Source: Panacibacter microcysteis (GTDB taxonomy: Bacteria > Bacteroidota > Bacteroidia > Chitinophagales > Chitinophagaceae). From it: a stretch of DNA of 64,000 nucleotides. Position numbers and translations under genes: made by a program. The notes beneath the pieces are model-generated. The model saw only the letters and a program-made list of their open reading frames with translations, was not told where the DNA came from and ran no database searches. Each line of letters starts with the position of its first letter. Within the stretch, counting starts at the first letter, position 1. Below, piece by piece: positions 1 to 8,146 of this stretch. The stretch spans positions 1,302,001 to 1,366,000 of the forward strand of contig NZ_JADWYR010000002.1 in assembly GCF_015831355.1 (NCBI RefSeq), written 5' to 3'.

Positions 1-708
1 AAATGGCGCCTTCGTCCCGGTGAGTGCTTCAAGGCTCATTGCGCCGATAATATCAGCAGCCTCCAGGCAGTTGTGCATACGCTGCACTGCTTTTACTGCA
101 AATGACAAGATAAACTGTGTACCGTTTATCAGCGCAAGCCCCTCTTTAGGACCAAGTTTCAATGGCGATATATGCAGTTTGGGCAATACCTCATGCGTAT
201 CATGTGGCGTGCCTTTATAAAAAACCTGGCCAAGACCGATCAATGGCAAAAAAAGGTGCGCCAATGGCGCAAGGTCGCCGGAGGCCCCGACAGAACCCTT
301 TGATGGCACAACCGGGATGATGTCATTTTCAATATGCCAGATAATGCGCTCCAGTGTTTGCAACTGTACGCCGCTAAAACCCTGCGCAAGCGCCTGCACT
401 TTTGTTATCATCATCAGTTTGGCCACCTCTGCGGGTATATGCTCCCCTACGCCTACACTATGACTTTGTAATATTTTGTGCTGCAGGGTTACAGTGTCTT
501 CAGGAGAAATCGGTGTATTTGCCAGTATACCAAAACCAGTGTTAATGCCATACACCGTTTTATTGGCAGCTACTATATCTTTCACATGCTGCTCGCTTTG
601 CTTTATCCGCTCTACAGCTTCTTTACTGAGAACACCTTTCATATTTCCCAGCGCTATTTCACCCGCAAAACGAACCGTTAGTTGATGAACACCATATTTA
701 AATTCCAT
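1..708 (-). CDS. hutH: Histidine ammonia-lyase, N-terminal part (cut by window edge)
   Basis: First 236 codons of an aromatic amino acid lyase that deaminates histidine to urocanate, the first step of histidine breakdown. The frame is open to base 1, so the C-terminal half lies outside the window. Visible motifs are INTGFG, the ASGDLAPL segment whose Ala-Ser-Gly forms the MIO cofactor, and ALINGTQ. The substrate-selecting position reads Ser-His (QSHSVGVG), as in histidine lyases; tyrosine lyases usually have His-Leu or His-His there. Eight bases separate it from the upstream MarR-type gene, so the two are probably one operon. Tyrosine lyases of pigment clusters are the main alternative, disfavoured by the Ser-His pair. 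Confidence 0.9.
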   Translation of the reverse strand, partial: MEFKYGVHQLTVRFAGEIALGNMKGVLSKEAVERIKQSEQHVKDIVAANKTVYGINTGFGILANTPISPEDTVTLQHKILQSHSVGVGEHIPAEVAKLMMITKVQALAQGFSGVQLQTLERIIWHIENDIIPVVPSKGSVGASGDLAPLAHLFLPLIGLGQVFYKGTPHDTHEVLPKLHISPLKLGPKEGLALINGTQFILSFAVKAVQRMHNCLEAADIIGAMSLEALTGTKAPF

Positions 709-716
709 ACAAAAGT

Positions 717-1199
717 TTATTTCAGTTTATGCTGCACACGCTCGTACACACCCTTCTGCTGAATGTTATTCTCCAGCGCAGTCAGCGCATCAAGCAATTT
801 TTTACTCTGGGTGCTTTCTTTGCTAAGATCATCCATTGCTTCCTGCAATGCCTGCCATACAGGCTGTACTTTTTGCAAAAGTTTCTGACCTTTCGCAGTA
901 AACGTTACCGCTTTGTGCCTGGCATCGGTTTTAGAAACAGCAGATTTTATAAAGCCTTTTTGCTGAAGACTGCTTACCATCTGGCTGGCTGCAGAATGAG
1001 AGATACGTAACTCGTTAGAGATTTCCCGGATAGAAACTTCCCCGTTTTCAGACAACAGGTAAAACACCGGGAACCATGAAGCATCAAAACTGATCTTATG
1101 CTTCCGGTAAATCTTATTAACATCATTCAGGAAAACTTCACTTAGTCTTTTGAGTCTTGTACCAAAGAACAAAAAGCCCAGGGATTGATAAAAGTTCAT
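717..1199 (-). CDS. MarR-family transcriptional regulator
   Basis: 160-residue winged-helix regulator, the usual length for MarR proteins. The centre carries the DNA-binding part (SIREISNELRISHSAASQMVSSLQQKGFI) split as helix-turn-helix SNELRISHSAASQMV followed by a wing ending in TAKGQ. Long helices at both ends would form the dimer interface. It is transcribed with hutH, 8 bases upstream of it, so it may control histidine or another aromatic acid breakdown step; the ligand cannot be read from sequence. A near-perfect palindrome lies directly upstream of its start and is a natural autoregulatory operator. Confidence 0.85.
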   Translation of the reverse strand: MNFYQSLGFLFFGTRLKRLSEVFLNDVNKIYRKHKISFDASWFPVFYLLSENGEVSIREISNELRISHSAASQMVSSLQQKGFIKSAVSKTDARHKAVTFTAKGQKLLQKVQPVWQALQEAMDDLSKESTQSKKLLDALTALENNIQQKGVYERVQHKLK

Positions 1200-1207
1200 C
1201 GTGGTAA

Positions 1208-1229
1208 ATTATATAAGTGCTTATACAAT
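1208..1229. promoter_or_regulatory. Palindrome, candidate MarR operator
   Basis: ATTATATAAG, spacer TG, CTTATACAAT: 9 of 10 arm positions pair. It begins 9 bases before the marR start codon and overlaps the start-site region predicted from the -7 element at 1232-1239. MarR dimers typically bind 16-22 bp palindromes of this kind over their own promoter. The role is inferred. Confidence 0.5.
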
Positions 1230-1231
1230 TT

Positions 1232-1265
1232 CAAAATTAAGCAGTTTAGGCAAATGGCAAAATTA
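1232..1265 (-). promoter_or_regulatory. Two -7 elements upstream of marR-hutH
   Basis: On the minus strand TAATTTTG occurs at 1239-1232 and again at 1265-1258, both exact matches to the Bacteroidota -7 consensus TAnnTTTG. The nearer one would start transcription within the palindrome at 1208-1229. Confidence 0.45.
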
Positions 1266-1400
1266 ACTTTAAAGCGTGCCCTTCATACGGCACGCTGCTT
1301 GCAGGCTATTTATGGTATATTGAAAGAACCATGACCTTGCCGGAATGACTAAAATGAAAAAAGAGTTTCATAAACTTTCAATAATTTCTGAAAATTCAAC

Positions 1401-1408
1401 TATCTTTG
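1401..1408 (+). promoter_or_regulatory. -7 promoter element of the NADH dehydrogenase gene
   Basis: TATCTTTG, an exact TAnnTTTG. Transcription should begin near 1413, downstream of the first in-frame ATG at 1410. That ATG is therefore outside the mRNA and the start at 1428 is preferred. Confidence 0.6.
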
Positions 1409-1427
1409 TATGACAAATCAACGAAGC

Positions 1428-2729
1428 ATGAAAGTAGTTATAATCGGTGGAGGCTTTGCAGGGCTTAAGCTTGCCCGCCGCCTCAATGACCACATTGATA
1501 TTGAAGTAACACTTATTGACAGGAACAACTATCACCAGTTTCAACCTCTTTTTTACCAGGTGGCAACTGCCGGGCTGGATGCCAGTAACATTTCTTTCCC
1601 GCTGCGCAAAGCTTTCCAGGGCAGTAAAAATGTAGCGGTAAGGCTTGCCGAGGTTAAACAAATCAACACAAAGGATAATAACATACTCACAGATATTGGC
1701 ACGTTTGATTACGACAGGCTGATCATTGCAACAGGAGCCGATACCAATTTTTTTGGCAATGAAGAACTGAAAGCAAATGCCTTTCCCATGAAATCTACCA
1801 TTGAGGCACTGCAGTTGCGCAACCGGGTAATACAAAATTTTGAAGATGCCTTGCTTGTAAAAGACAAAGATGCTACAGAACTGCAACGCATGATGACCAT
1901 TGTAGTGGTAGGTGGTGGCCCCACCGGTGTAGAAGTAAGCGGGGCACTGGCAGAAATGCGCAATAACATTCTGCCAAAAGATTATCCTGATCTTGATTTC
2001 GCCAAAATGAATATTTATCTAGTGGAAGGAAGCCCCAGGACGTTAAACGCCATGAGTGATAAAAGTGCTGCTCAAAGCCGTAAATACCTGGAAGATCTCG
2101 GCGTTAAGGTTGTTACCAAAACCGTTGTAAAAAGTTACGATGGTACGAATGCAACGTTGTCAACCGGCGAAATCATTGGCACCAGGATACTCATATGGGC
2201 AGCAGGTATTCAAGGCAATGTACCCGCAGGTATAGACAGCACACTTATTGTCAGGGGCAATCGTATAAAGGTTGACCGCACCAACAAGGTGCAAGGCACA
2301 GAAAATGTTTATGCCATTGGCGATGTGGCTTACATGGAGACTCCTTTATACCCGCATGGCCACCCACAGGTTGCCAATGTGGCCATCAACCAGGCAAAAA
2401 ATCTTGCAGTAAATCTCATCAGGCAGGTCAACGGCAACAAACACTACCAGGATGACTTTGAATACCACGATAAAGGCAGTATGGCAACCGTTGGGAAGCA
2501 CAAAGCGGTAGTAGATATTCCAAAACCCCGCATTCATTTCGGCGGATGGCTTGCCTGGATGGTATGGATGGGCCTGCACCTCGTACTCATTGTGGGTGTA
2601 AAAAACAGGTTGCAGATTTTCGTAAACTGGGTGTATAAATACTTCACCTCCGACCAGAGTTTACGCCTGTTATTTAAAATATCATTTAAGCCTACAAAGG
2701 CAGAAGAAGCTACAAGAAGATTGTTATGA
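1428..2729 (+). CDS. ndh: Type II NADH dehydrogenase (NADH:quinone oxidoreductase)
   Basis: 433-residue flavoprotein that passes electrons from NADH to the quinone pool at the inner face of the cytoplasmic membrane without pumping protons. The N-terminus has the FAD dinucleotide fold (VVIIGGGFAGL), a second fold for NADH sits near residue 155 (VVVGGGPTGVEVSGAL), and the family FAD motif YAIGDVAY is near residue 290. A hydrophobic stretch at about 365-390 (WLAWMVWMGLHLVLIVGV) is the usual membrane attachment. The start at 1428 is chosen because MKVVIIGGG is typical and the -7 element excludes the ATG at 1410. It is a single gene, followed by a repeat copy. Confidence 0.92.
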   Translation: MKVVIIGGGFAGLKLARRLNDHIDIEVTLIDRNNYHQFQPLFYQVATAGLDASNISFPLRKAFQGSKNVAVRLAEVKQINTKDNNILTDIGTFDYDRLIIATGADTNFFGNEELKANAFPMKSTIEALQLRNRVIQNFEDALLVKDKDATELQRMMTIVVVGGGPTGVEVSGALAEMRNNILPKDYPDLDFAKMNIYLVEGSPRTLNAMSDKSAAQSRKYLEDLGVKVVTKTVVKSYDGTNATLSTGEIIGTRILIWAAGIQGNVPAGIDSTLIVRGNRIKVDRTNKVQGTENVYAIGDVAYMETPLYPHGHPQVANVAINQAKNLAVNLIRQVNGNKHYQDDFEYHDKGSMATVGKHKAVVDIPKPRIHFGGWLAWMVWMGLHLVLIVGVKNRLQIFVNWVYKYFTSDQSLRLLFKISFKPTKAEEATRRLL

Positions 2730-2760
2730 GCCCGGCTTTTGCACGCGTATGAAGCACCTG

Positions 2761-2781
2761 TTGCGTCGCACGCTTGTACTG
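2761..2781 (+). repeat. Interspersed repeat copy R1 (form A core)
   Basis: Core TTGCGTCGCACGCTTGTACTG in the gap between ndh and the DoxX-like gene. The surrounding bases from about 2727 (GAGCCCGGC) to 2790 resemble the flanks of the copy at 44739, suggesting a unit of about 60-80 bp. Confidence 0.7.
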
Positions 2782-2873
2782 AATAACATTAGTCAGCGTC
2801 CCCGGGCACAAACGGCTTGCCTGAATAAAACAAGTAGAAACATCTTTTATATAAAATTGGCAACCCGGCTAAT

Positions 2874-3281
2874 ATGTCTGCCCAAACCAAACAAACCATC
2901 TACACACTAAGCAGGTACGGCATAGCTGTTGTATGGCTTATCAATGGCCTGTTTTGCAAAGTGTTTAATCTTGTACCAAGACATCAGCAAATTGTGGAAC
3001 GCATCCTAAATCTTACTAACGGCTTAGTAATCACAAAACTGATAGGCATAGCGGAAATTGTGATGTTTATATGGATCATCTCCGGCGTCTTTAAAAAACT
3101 AAATGCTTTAACGCAAATCGCGGTAATTGTTACAATGAACATACTGGAGTTCCACCTTGCAAAAGATCTTTTGCTATGGCAGGAATATAATCTCTTATTT
3201 GCACTTGTTTTTTCCTGTTTTATAGCTTATACAGCATTCATTTTATATAAAAAACCTGATTGCAATGTTACCCTTTCTTAA
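2874..3281 (+). CDS. DoxX-like small membrane protein
   Basis: 135 residues with four predicted membrane helices and the segment WLINGLFCKVFNLVPRH, which I recognise from the DoxX-like (DoxX_3) family. Function in this family is not settled. It is the first of four genes that overlap end to start (17-base overlap with the next), so they are co-transcribed and probably co-translated. No -7 element is clear upstream. Confidence 0.7.
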   Translation: MSAQTKQTIYTLSRYGIAVVWLINGLFCKVFNLVPRHQQIVERILNLTNGLVITKLIGIAEIVMFIWIISGVFKKLNALTQIAVIVTMNILEFHLAKDLLLWQEYNLLFALVFSCFIAYTAFILYKKPDCNVTLS

Positions 3282-3999
3282 AAATCATCCGTTCGCAGTG
3301 GAGGCTTACTTCACCAAATCAATCGTAATAACATTTGCTGTTCCAAAAGAAGATATTATACACCTGATTCCTGAATGTGTTACTCCGGATACCTACAACA
3401 ACAAATGGGCATTTGTGGCAATAGCATTTGTACAAACCAAAGGTTTGCGACCTAAAGGCTTTCCGGCATTCTCAGGCAACAGTTTTTTCCTGGCAGGCTT
3501 CAGGATATTTGTAAGATATACCAATTCAAAAGGTAAGACATTGCGTGGGCTTTACATTCTTCAATCGCAAACAGATAAATACCTGATGCAATTGCTGGGC
3601 AATACATTTACACATTATAACTATACAACTGCTGATTTTAAATTAACAGAAAAAGATGATTTCATTTCTGTTACGTCTTGTAAAGCCGGTATTGATGTAA
3701 CAGTGCAAACAACGGCAGGTCATTTGCCTCATTCGTCTCCTTTCACCGACTGGAATGTTGCAAGAAAATTTGCAGGACCATTACCTTATACGTTTAGTTA
3801 TAACACCAAAAATAAAGAAGTCACCATTGTAAAAGGTGTCAGAGATAACTGGAAGCCACAGCCACTTCAGGTATCAAACTGTAAAGTAAAGTTTATGGAA
3901 AATCATGTTTTCAGAAATGCAGTATTGTCCAATGCTTTTATCTTAAAAGATATACCATACGAATGGGAAAAAGGAGTGGTAGAATTATGGAAACAATAA
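3265..3999 (+). CDS. DUF2071 (YqjF-like) protein
   Basis: 244-residue soluble protein matching the DUF2071 family in layout: an N-terminal strand-rich region with LIPECVTPDTY, the FLAGFRIFVRY segment at about 75, and a C-terminal half that ends in the typical ALSNAFILKDIPY-like strand. Its activity is unknown. It overlaps the genes on both sides (17 and 13 bases), which ties it to a membrane-protein operon. In other Bacteroidota a DoxX-like gene also sits next to DUF2071 (from memory, not checked). Confidence 0.7.
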   Translation: MLPFLKNHPFAVEAYFTKSIVITFAVPKEDIIHLIPECVTPDTYNNKWAFVAIAFVQTKGLRPKGFPAFSGNSFFLAGFRIFVRYTNSKGKTLRGLYILQSQTDKYLMQLLGNTFTHYNYTTADFKLTEKDDFISVTSCKAGIDVTVQTTAGHLPHSSPFTDWNVARKFAGPLPYTFSYNTKNKEVTIVKGVRDNWKPQPLQVSNCKVKFMENHVFRNAVLSNAFILKDIPYEWEKGVVELWKQ

Positions 4000-4751
4000 G
4001 GAAGCCATTACAGGGAATCGGTAATATCATCAGGTTTAACTGGCCATTCTACCTGTTGTCACTACTTATATTTTTAATACTGATGCTGTTTGCTTTCACA
4101 GCGGTTAATCCAATCAGGTTTTGGTTATTTTTTACTTGCACGTGTATATCCGGCGTCACGCTGCTTTCAATTATTATTTCGGCATATATCTACGACTTTT
4201 CCGGTCTGTACAGGATGCGTTGGCTGACTGACATGATAGACAAAGAAGCTGCAACTGCAGTAAATGTTCATGCAGGTTTTGATGAAACATCTGAAATACT
4301 TCAAAAGAAATATCATTTTAGAAATTTGCTGGTTTTTGACTTCTACAACAGCCGGAACCATACCGAACCATCTATAAAACTGGCCAGGAAATTATATAAA
4401 CCTGTAACCGGTGCAGTAAAAATTGCAACAGATCATTTACCATTGGCAAACGATACCGCAGATATGGTATTTGTAATGTTTGCCGCCCATGAAATAAGGA
4501 ACGTTGAAGAGAGAATTATTTTCTTTAAAGAGTTACAAAGAATCATCTCATCCAAAGGAAAAATTGTTGTTACAGAACATCTGCGGGATATTCCAAACTT
4601 TATTGCATACACAGTTGGTTTCTTTCATTTTTACAGCCGGAATAACTGGTTAAAAACCTTTGCAGCGGCTAACCTTTCTGTTGCGGCTACTATAAAAATA
4701 ACGCCCTTTATTAAAACCTTCATACTTCAAAAACATGGAACTGCATCTTAA
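3987..4751 (+). CDS. Membrane-anchored methyltransferase-like protein lacking motif I
   Basis: 254 residues. Two membrane helices (about 19-41 and 46-68) precede a domain built like a class I SAM methyltransferase: LPLANDTADMVFVMFAAHEI matches the post-II/motif IV region and LQRIISSKGKIVVTEHLRD matches motif V. The glycine-rich motif I that holds SAM is absent; the equivalent strand reads LLVFDFYNSRN. Activity as a methyltransferase is therefore doubtful. The ATG at 3987 is preferred over 3963 because it follows AAGGAG by 9 bases and begins the membrane segment cleanly. It overlaps its neighbours at both ends. Confidence 0.55.
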   Translation: METIRKPLQGIGNIIRFNWPFYLLSLLIFLILMLFAFTAVNPIRFWLFFTCTCISGVTLLSIIISAYIYDFSGLYRMRWLTDMIDKEAATAVNVHAGFDETSEILQKKYHFRNLLVFDFYNSRNHTEPSIKLARKLYKPVTGAVKIATDHLPLANDTADMVFVMFAAHEIRNVEERIIFFKELQRIISSKGKIVVTEHLRDIPNFIAYTVGFFHFYSRNNWLKTFAAANLSVAATIKITPFIKTFILQKHGTAS

Positions 4752-5133
4752 AATTATTGGTGCCATGATGATTGTCCTGGCATTGATACATCTTGTTTTT
4801 CCCGTTTATTTTAAATGGAAAACGGAGTTTACAACGTTGAGCCTTATAAACCGCCAGGTAATGTATGTGCACACTTTCTTTATTGCTCTTACTGTATTGC
4901 TGATGGGTCTGCTGTGCTTAACCTGCGGGTATGAGCTGACGCATACTGCATTTGGCAAAAAGATAACCGGCGGCTTACTGATATTCTGGTTTATAAGGCT
5001 CATCTGCCAGTTTTTTATTTATTCACCGGCGTTATGGAGATGTAAGAAATTCGAAACCATCATCCACATAATATTCTCAATGTTCTGGATCTATGTATGC
5101 ATTGTTTTTACACTTGCCTACCAAACTGCATAA
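4735..5133 (+). CDS. Hypothetical four-helix membrane protein
   Basis: 132 residues, four hydrophobic helices (about 5-25, 44-65, 78-98, 107-128). It overlaps the methyltransferase-like gene by 17 bases and closes this operon. I do not recognise the family. Size and position suggest a membrane partner of the preceding proteins. The stop codon lies inside a 16-bp perfect palindrome. Confidence 0.65.
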   Translation: MELHLKIIGAMMIVLALIHLVFPVYFKWKTEFTTLSLINRQVMYVHTFFIALTVLLMGLLCLTCGYELTHTAFGKKITGGLLIFWFIRLICQFFIYSPALWRCKKFETIIHIIFSMFWIYVCIVFTLAYQTA

Positions 5134-5144
5134 ACGCGTTTATG
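5129..5144. other. 16-bp perfect palindrome over a stop codon
   Basis: CATAAACGCGTTTATG spans the stop of the preceding gene. As RNA it could fold as a 6-bp stem with a CGCG loop, but no T-run follows, so it is at best a weak terminator. Confidence 0.4.
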
Positions 5145-5267
5145 AAACTTAATAACCCCAAACTTGTTGTATTGTTGCAAAAAGCCTGCAGTGCAGAAAA
5201 GACCGCTGCATTTAAACAAGCTGATTAATATTGCAGGAAGTAAGCGCCACGCTGCATATGGTTGTTG

Positions 5268-5289
5268 CAGTACAAGAGTGCGACGCAAC
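5268..5289 (-). repeat. Interspersed repeat copy R2 (form A core)
   Basis: CAGTACAAGAGTGCGACGCAAC at a convergent gene junction (this core reads as form A on the minus strand). Flanks TAGTAGCAATGCAG-CCGG to the right recur at copies R7, R14 and R18. Confidence 0.75.
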
Positions 5290-5390
5290 CAAAGCCTTAT
5301 AGTAGCAATGCAGACCGGCCCATCATTTTCTTTATACATGCCACTCGCTGTACACTGGCTTCTTTCACTGTTTTTCTAACCGTCAGGTCT

Positions 5391-6125
5391 TCACATGTTG
5401 GCTTCATAATAATCCCACATTTGCCGGAATACTTTTTCCTTCAGCTGCTTTGCTGTAAGATTTTTGCTTTCAACAGGCGGTAAAAAATGCATCTGCATTT
5501 TATGTGCCTCGAGATAAAATATTTTACCCGGCGGCAATACCTTCCGGGTATTGAAAAGCAAAGCAGGCATAATAGGTTTACCGGTGTCTGTGGCCAGTTT
5601 AAAAGCGCCATCGTAGAACGATTTCAGGGGGTCGCTGGTGCGGTTGCGTGTACCTTCAGGATAAATAACCATATCGAGCCCTGTACTTAAAACCCACTTC
5701 ATTTTTTTAAAACTGTCTCTGCGGCTTTGCTCACTTTTGCGGTTTACAAGAATACTGCCGGCGGCATATATCCAGCCAAAAACGGGGATGAATGCAAAAG
5801 TTGTTTTGGCAATCGTTTTATTGGCCTGTGGCATAAACGGCGTGGTAATGGGTATATCCATCAGGCTGTTGTGGTTGCATGTTACAATGTAATTCTCCCC
5901 GGGTTTATAATAGTGTGTGCCTGTAACCTTCAGCGGGCAGCCGATGAGGTTAAGAAAAAAAGTCATCCATGTTCTCGATACGAGCCTGTGCCATTTAGAT
6001 GCAACGGGTTCTTTTAACAGGTAACAAACCAGGTAAAATGGTAATGCTATAAACATGGTGGGCACAAAAAGGATCAATGCCCATAGTGCCCAAAGCCTGC
6101 CAAGTATTTCACGAAAGATTTTCAT
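5391..6125 (-). CDS. plsC: 1-acyl-sn-glycerol-3-phosphate acyltransferase
   Basis: 244-residue membrane-bound acyltransferase that makes phosphatidic acid from lysophosphatidic acid. Block I is NHNSLMD (catalytic H-x4-D), block II lies in VNRKSEQSRRDSF, and block III is YPEGTRNR, which binds the phosphate. A hydrophobic N-terminal helix (WALWALILFVPTMFIALPFYL) anchors it. The start at 6125 is chosen over 6170 because a perfect -7 element ends 6 bases upstream of it, so the longer frame is not transcribed. The message may be leaderless. Confidence 0.88.
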   Translation of the reverse strand: MKIFREILGRLWALWALILFVPTMFIALPFYLVCYLLKEPVASKWHRLVSRTWMTFFLNLIGCPLKVTGTHYYKPGENYIVTCNHNSLMDIPITTPFMPQANKTIAKTTFAFIPVFGWIYAAGSILVNRKSEQSRRDSFKKMKWVLSTGLDMVIYPEGTRNRTSDPLKSFYDGAFKLATDTGKPIMPALLFNTRKVLPPGKIFYLEAHKMQMHFLPPVESKNLTAKQLKEKVFRQMWDYYEANM

Positions 6126-6130
6126 TGCTG

Positions 6131-6138
6131 CAAATATA
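6131..6138 (-). promoter_or_regulatory. -7 promoter element of plsC
   Basis: TATATTTG on the minus strand, 5 bases from the ATG at 6125. It places the start site at or next to the initiation codon. Confidence 0.55.
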
Positions 6139-6217
6139 TTCTCAAAACAATATGTGGCGGGCTGCAACACAAAGAAGAATAATCATGTACCCGGCAGTTG
6201 TATGTTATGGCATCTTC

Positions 6218-6237
6218 GTTGCGTCGCACTCTTGTAC
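6218..6237 (+). repeat. Interspersed repeat copy R3 (form A core)
   Basis: GTTGCGTCGCACTCTTGTAC, an exact form A core, between plsC and the upstream minus-strand gene. Confidence 0.8.
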
Positions 6238-6292
6238 AATTGAAGCTTTGTGCAGCATGTGCGAAGACCAGGCAAAGCAACAACCACGCCGC

Positions 6293-6330
6293 CCCACAAA
6301 AAAAAGGAGCCGACGATACAGCTCCTTTTG
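6293..6330 (-). terminator. Rho-independent terminator
   Basis: AAAAGGAGC at 6302-6310 pairs with GCTCCTTTT at 6321-6329. On the minus strand it is followed by a run of T. It ends the transcript of the 6365-7504 gene. Confidence 0.8.
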
Positions 6331-6364
6331 CTACCTGTATTTATCCAAAAAAATCGCCGATGCA

Positions 6365-7504
6365 TCAATTTTGCATAAACTTCAGCGATGTTCTGATGCC
6401 ATCTTCTGTTATCACACTGATAACGATTATACCTTTCGGACTGTTCTCAGGTATATCCCACATATTATCTCCTTCATTGGCAAAAGTTATACCGCTGCTG
6501 ATCGGCCTGCCCTGTATATCAGCAAAAACTACCTGTACTTTTTGTGCCTTGCCGCCATTACTAAACATGATATAGCCGTTGCCAGCATGGCTGTACAAGC
6601 TGAGCTTATAATCAGTTTTGGCAGGTTTTGCGATTGCTATTTCGTCGCTGTAAGAAATAGCACCGGCGTTGTCTGTTATTTTAATTCTGTACCATGCTTT
6701 TTTATCGAATGAAAAATCAGTAAAGCTGTAATCGCCGCCACCTCTTGAAAGCAGTGTGCCGGCAACTTTATAGTTGATGTTGTCTGAACTTTTTTCAATG
6801 GTATAACTATGAATGTTTTTTTCCCGGTCGGTATTCCATTTTACAACCGCACTGTTAGCATCAAGGTTTCCGGAAAGATTATTGAGTGATATTGCTGCTG
6901 CTACAGCCGCGGTTTCCGTTATGGTAAGTATGGTGTTTAATGGCTGATCGCCGGATGTGCTGCCATTACCATTAACAAGATTGCCTGCAGTGTAAAATTT
7001 TACGGAGCCTGTTCCTTTTACAGGCGCAGTCCATGGAATCTTTATTTGTGCTGTTGTCAACGTTGTTGATTGCTCTACATAGTTGTGGCCTGACTTAAGC
7101 GTGTTGTGTGTATTGGCAGGCAATGTACCCCATTTATTAATGTTTGCATTTGCAAGTGTAGCAGCGGTTGTCTGAAAAGCATACTTTGGTGTTGCGGTAG
7201 CTGTTTTAGTAAAAAGGATTTTGAAGGTGTACTTTTTGCCGGGCACATATTTGCCGGTTACCTTGTTGGCACTATCCAGCAACTGCGTTTTGATAGTGCC
7301 ACCGAAATTGCCACCACTGTGGCATTTGGAACAGGTTTGATTACTGTTGAAAGGTGCGCCGGTTACGGTCTGCCCGTTTTTTGCAGGACCGCTTTTGTAA
7401 CTTAAAAGCGTTAAACACAAAAGTGTACCAAGCAAAGAAAGCACGATGATACTTTTTCTCTGCCTGTAAATCAATGAGCGTGTCTGGTGTACTTTACTAA
7501 ACAT
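6365..7504 (-). CDS. Secreted choice-of-anchor (Reeler-like) protein with CxxCH motif
   Basis: 379 residues. A positively charged N-terminus and hydrophobic stretch (SIIVLSLLGTLLCLTLLSY) form the signal peptide. The next domain has TCSKCHSGG, a CxxCH as in c-type haem sites, followed by the strands TGKYVPGKKYTFKI and YAFQTT of a Reeler/choice-of-anchor domain. After about 230 comes a fibronectin-like domain (SAVVKWNTDREKNIHSYTIEKS) and a C-terminal strand-rich region that resembles a sorting domain but lacks a clear T9SS consensus. The start at 7504 is taken because upstream residues do not look like a signal peptide. Whether haem is bound is not known. Confidence 0.7.
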   Translation of the reverse strand: MFSKVHQTRSLIYRQRKSIIVLSLLGTLLCLTLLSYKSGPAKNGQTVTGAPFNSNQTCSKCHSGGNFGGTIKTQLLDSANKVTGKYVPGKKYTFKILFTKTATATPKYAFQTTAATLANANINKWGTLPANTHNTLKSGHNYVEQSTTLTTAQIKIPWTAPVKGTGSVKFYTAGNLVNGNGSTSGDQPLNTILTITETAAVAAAISLNNLSGNLDANSAVVKWNTDREKNIHSYTIEKSSDNINYKVAGTLLSRGGGDYSFTDFSFDKKAWYRIKITDNAGAISYSDEIAIAKPAKTDYKLSLYSHAGNGYIMFSNGGKAQKVQVVFADIQGRPISSGITFANEGDNMWDIPENSPKGIIVISVITEDGIRTSLKFMQN

Positions 7505-7977
7505 AACGATGTATTTAGGATGAAGAAATGACACTGCCATGTGTGCAACAATAAACACCGGATAGTGCACGCATTTAAGACAAAACATGACTACCCGTGC
7601 TATATGCACAGCCGCAATAAATAGTATGCAACAAAAGTTTATTGCAGTACAACTGCAAAGGAATTAAGAGGTCAGCGGAAAAGCCGCTGGTGAAGTTTTT
7701 GGGGGTTATGACGCACCAACCATACTGCTCAACGGGGATTTAGCCGAATACTTTTAACTGGTATCAAGGCTTACAAAATGCAGGTAGTATATATATTGAC
7801 AGAAGCGACTAAAAATGGTGCCACCGGTTTTAAAGAAATACAAATAATTGCTGAACGGGAAAATATGAACGCCAAACAAAATAACTGTAGCTGGCGAAGA
7901 ATGGTTTCTCTTAATCATAAAAGTGGCCGGCTTTTCTTTATGGTGTTACACCCGGCGCTGCTGCATATGGCGATACA

Positions 7978-7997
7978 GTACAAGTGTGCGACGCAAC
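7978..7997 (-). repeat. Interspersed repeat copy R4 (form A core)
   Basis: GTACAAGTGTGCGACGCAAC, followed by GAAAGCCTGATGC as in copies R2 and R10. It lies in a divergent gap. Confidence 0.8.
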
Positions 7998-8118
7998 GAA
8001 AGCCTGATGCCTGTTCTTCAGCCTGGCTCAAACTCATCGCAGTTTGCATCAGCAACGTGTGATAGTTACATGGTTTGTTAAGCTTAAAAGCTACGATGCA
8101 CACTTGACTGCGATTCCT

Positions 8119-8126
8119 TACATTTG
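8119..8126 (+). promoter_or_regulatory. -7 promoter element of glnS
   Basis: TACATTTG, an exact TAnnTTTG, 20 bases before the glnS ATG. Confidence 0.55.
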
Positions 8127-8146
8127 TCGTCCTTGAATTTTAAAGC

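Larger units (their letters stand above)
7505..8146. other. Divergent intergenic region, 642 bp
   Basis: Holds repeat copy R4, the glnS promoter, a 7-bp hairpin TTGCAGT-ACA-ACTGCAA at 7642-7658 and a 6-bp hairpin CAGCGG/CCGCTG near 7674-7690. Short reading frames here run into the repeat and show no family features. Confidence 0.6.

Noticed and set aside
717-1199. LysR or TetR type for the regulator beside hutH
   Set aside because: Length (160 residues) and the central winged helix fit MarR; LysR proteins are about 300 residues and TetR has an N-terminal helix-turn-helix.
1273-1296. Perfect 8-bp hairpin AGCGTGCC/GGCACGCT between marR and ndh
   Set aside because: It is between divergent genes and lacks a T-run, so it is not a terminator; no known motif; left out as a feature.
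6077-6712. 211-codon plus-strand frame spanning repeat R3
   Set aside because: It runs antisense through the C-terminus of the CxxCH protein and the repeat; composition is not protein-like.
7778-8062. 94-codon plus-strand frame before glnS
   Set aside because: Includes the repeat core and overlaps the glnS promoter zone; no motif supports it.
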